NCBI GenBank assembly: GCA_946479615.1
Contig: CAMLGR010000185.1
Span: forward strand, 1 to 8,161
Source of the DNA: an uncultured Bacteroidota bacterium
GTDB taxonomy: Bacteria > Bacteroidota > Bacteroidia > Chitinophagales > Chitinophagaceae
Reading direction: 5' to 3'
DNA length: 8,161 nt
Part shown: piece by piece, positions 6,876 to 8,161 of the stretch
Numbering within the stretch: the first letter of the stretch is position 1
Layout of the letters: every line of letters starts with the position of its first letter
Made by a program: the position numbers and the translations under genes
Notes under the pieces: generated by a model
The model's input: the letters and a program-made list of their open reading frames with translations, nothing else
Told to the model about the DNA's origin: nothing
Databases searched by the model: none

Positions 6876-7907
6876 TCAGGGAGTAACAATTTGTTGCTCC
6901 CTGGTTTTTTGTAAATAGTTTTTGTCATAAGGTTTTTGGGTTTTAAAGATGCTGTAAATAAGCTCTAGCAGTTTTCTTTGGACAGCCACAGCCGCTTTCA
7001 TTTTTATACCATGTTTTGATATCAACCGCGCATAAATGGCCTTGTATCTTTCATCGCTTCTGATAGCTGTTAATGCCGGATAGTGCATCGCTTTTCGTAA
7101 GTATTTGTTGCCTTTTTTTGAGATTCGCGGTTTTCCTTTGACCGATGTGCCTGATTGTTTTTCTCTGACGTCCAGACCTGCGTAGCTGACCAATTGTTTT
7201 TTATTACGAATCAGATCAAATCCGTTGGTTTCGGCTAATACAGTTGCTGCAGTTAAGAAGCCAACACCCTTTATCGAGCAAAGTAGAATGATAAGCCTTT
7301 GCATTTCTGGATCTTGTTTTACCAGTTCAGTTAACTCTTCCCGGATTTGCTTTTCCTGCTTATTCAAAAAATCTACTCGTTGTTTTGCCCGCCTTAAGCT
7401 CGGTTTGTGAGGCCGGGCTTCCGACTTGTCAGCATGAAGTTGATTTTTGGCCATGGTTCTGATGTCGATAACCTGATCCCTTTCCCTAGTCAATTGACGG
7501 AGTTTCTTAAAAATACCTTTTGGCGGTTGCCAATCGGCCAGGTTTCTTTCCAGACCAAAACGAGTAATAGCTTGTGCAGCCGTGTAATCGTTGATGGTTT
7601 TTACTTCTAATGTCCCAAAGTAGTTACTGATCTTGTTAGGCAACACAATGCTCACCTGGTAATTTTTGTCAGCCACGTAATAAGCCAATGATTCATGGTA
7701 AACACCAGTGGCCTCCATTACAAAACGACCGATCATTCCTTTTTCCTCTACCCAGTCAGTCAAATTTGTAAACCCTGTCAAAGAATTTGAAAAGGTCCTG
7801 GTTTCGCAAAATTCAATAGACAAATCCTCGTGTAATTGACCCAGACAAACTACCAGTTCATCCTGAGCCACATCAATTCCAATTACTTGTTTCAAAGCTT
7901 TTTTCAT
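6876..7907 (-). CDS. IS110-family DEDD transposase (bridge-RNA-guided recombinase)
   Basis: This 343-residue protein is full length. The N-terminal RuvC-like DEDD domain shows GIDVAQDELV (Asp12), VMEATGVYHESLAYY (Glu65) and KTINDYTAAQAI (Asp107). A coiled-coil region spans about 130-200 (FKKLRQLTRERDQVIDIRT and what follows). The C-terminal Transposase_20 domain shows the helix-hairpin-helix IKGVGFLTAATVLAE (212-226), then LVSYAGLDVREKQSGTS (239-255) and ISKKGNKYLRKAMHYPA (262-278). Ser252 in the QSG segment is my candidate for the catalytic serine known in IS621. The position three after Asp107, where the fourth acidic residue is expected, is Ala110. The protein recombines the element at a dinucleotide core using a structured RNA encoded upstream. 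ATG at 7907 follows an A/T-rich leader. The gene lies downstream of, and in line with, the proposed bridge RNA, so both may share a promoter. Confidence 0.93.
   Translation of the reverse strand: MKKALKQVIGIDVAQDELVVCLGQLHEDLSIEFCETRTFSNSLTGFTNLTDWVEEKGMIGRFVMEATGVYHESLAYYVADKNYQVSIVLPNKISNYFGTLEVKTINDYTAAQAITRFGLERNLADWQPPKGIFKKLRQLTRERDQVIDIRTMAKNQLHADKSEARPHKPSLRRAKQRVDFLNKQEKQIREELTELVKQDPEMQRLIILLCSIKGVGFLTAATVLAETNGFDLIRNKKQLVSYAGLDVREKQSGTSVKGKPRISKKGNKYLRKAMHYPALTAIRSDERYKAIYARLISKHGIKMKAAVAVQRKLLELIYSIFKTQKPYDKNYLQKTREQQIVTP
6877..6910 (+). terminator. Intrinsic terminator facing into the IS element
   Basis: A 12-bp stem (one G-T pair) with a three-base loop occupies 6877-6903 and is followed on the plus strand by six T (6905-6910). 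It overlaps the last codons of the transposase gene on the other strand. Its polarity stops plus-strand transcription arriving from the TPR gene. On the minus strand no T-run follows, so it should not terminate transposase mRNA efficiently, though the hairpin may protect its 3' end. Confidence 0.75.
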
Positions 7908-7927
7908 ACCAATTAATTTTTAGATTA

Positions 7928-8100
7928 AAAGTGAAAAACTCCCTTCGTTTTGTCTCCTGGTTGGATATTCTGGATATCGGTCCTGCCGATTCCTTACATT
8001 CTGTTCAAACTCAAAGAGATTAAAAGGAGCGGGCCATGTCTATGTGAGAACATACCTTTTGGTTGTTTAGGAACAAATGGCTCTCACTCCTTTTCACTTT
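7928..8100 (-). ncRNA. Proposed IS110 bridge RNA (about 173 nt)
   Basis: Read on the minus strand. Closing stem P1: AAAGUG (8100-8095) with CACUUU (7933-7928). Arm 1 (target loop): AAAAGGAG (8094-8087) pairs with CUCCUUUU (8029-8022) and GCCAU (8081-8077) with AUGGC (8037-8033). An internal loop follows, with strands 8076-8064 and 8053-8038, capped by ACC-AAAA-GGU (8063-8054). Arm 2 (donor loop): 8018-8006 pairs with 7952-7939, including a tandem G-A mismatch. Its internal loop has strands 8005-7994 and 7971-7953, capped by the hairpin 7993-7972 (AUCGG/CCGAU, one bulge). Predicted guides: right target CACAUAG (8046-8040) complements CTATGTG in the flank (6805-6799). Left donor ACAGAAU (8004-7998) equals the element's right end (6812-6806). 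Right donor AGGAG (7958-7954) complements the left end CTCCT (8161-8157). The left target guide, probably UUGUUC plus CU (8076-8069), cannot be tested here. IS621 has a similar layout and RNA length. Pairing was done by eye. Confidence 0.72.
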
Positions 8101-8106
8101 ATACAT

Positions 8107-8138
8107 CAAATCTATTGGTATCCTAACTTTACTTCAAA
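8107..8138 (-). promoter_or_regulatory. Bacteroidota-type promoter for the bridge RNA
   Basis: On the minus strand TTTG (8138-8135) is followed after exactly 20 bases by TAGATTTG (8114-8107), a full match to the phylum's TTTG / TAnnTTTG consensus. A start about 5-8 bases downstream, near 8102-8099, coincides with the 5' strand of the closing stem of the proposed bridge RNA. The same promoter could read on into the transposase gene, as no terminator is seen between them. Confidence 0.75.
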
Positions 8139-8161
8139 AAACTATTTTATAAACATAGGAG

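Larger units (their letters stand above)
6806..8161 (-). mobile_element. IS110-family insertion sequence (proposed complete, 1356 bp with one core)
   Basis: The element has the IS110 plan: a short 3' end (6806-6875), one DEDD recombinase gene (6876-7907), and a long non-coding left end upstream of the gene (7908-8161). There are no terminal inverted repeats, as expected for the IS110 group. The ends are inferred, not read from a paired site. The right end reads ACAGAAT then CT on the minus strand (6812-6804). The left end reads CTCCTATG from 8161. Both fit the donor guides of the proposed bridge RNA. From memory, the IS621 donor junction ACAGTATCTTGTAT is similar to the one predicted here (ACAGAAT-CT-CCTAT). 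Whether other copies exist in the genome cannot be seen. An alternative left boundary using the CT at 8158-8157 is less well supported. Confidence 0.7.

Noticed and set aside
8151..8161. Alternative left end of the IS using the CT at 8158-8157, giving a reconstructed site CTCCTATGTGG
   Set aside because: It makes a neat repeat-like empty site and fits UCCU of the left target guide, but it loses the right donor guide match beyond the core and resembles the IS621 donor less. Kept as second choice; sequence beyond 8161 would decide.

Overview
The window looks like chromosomal DNA from a Bacteroidota bacterium, most likely Chitinophagaceae or a close relative. The signs are a Bacteroidota-type promoter (TTTG, 20 nt, TAnnTTTG), A/T-rich leaders instead of strong Shine-Dalgarno sites before most starts, a lipobox followed by CKKSD, and protein sequences typical of that phylum. 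This placement is inference from sequence style.

Left part, minus strand (1-3909), read from right to left: a small helical protein of unknown function (3436-3909), a secreted lipoprotein of unknown function (2219-3154) followed by an intrinsic terminator (2169-2196), imidazolonepropionase HutI of histidine breakdown (900-2141), and the first 248 residues of a cation:proton antiporter that runs off the left edge. Middle part, plus strand (4073-6759): a GAPDH-superfamily dehydrogenase with erythrose-4-phosphate-dehydrogenase-like features, an MpaB/DUF2236-like oxygenase homologue, and a membrane-anchored TPR protein. The two groups diverge around 3910-4072. Nothing suggests a single shared pathway; these look like ordinary housekeeping and accessory genes.

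Right part (about 6806-8161): an IS110-family insertion sequence with its recombinase on the minus strand. The 254-bp leader upstream of the recombinase is the most interesting part of the window. It holds a near-consensus promoter and then about 173 nt that fold by eye into a closing stem plus two stem / internal-loop / hairpin arms, the layout of an IS110 bridge RNA. Three of the four predicted guide segments match DNA where the bridge-RNA model requires it: the element's right end, the flanking target and the element's left end. A CT core and both element ends follow from this, and the right edge of the window would be exactly the left end of the element.

A second pattern runs through the window. 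Five of the intergenic gaps carry long, imperfect, A/T-rich inverted repeats. In three of them the arms are built from clear tandem 7-mers, and in a fourth from a degenerate 8-mer. Each gap uses a different repeat word, yet all sit directly 3' of a stop codon. The IS110 element is inserted into an arm of one of these, and its predicted target guide matches that arm.
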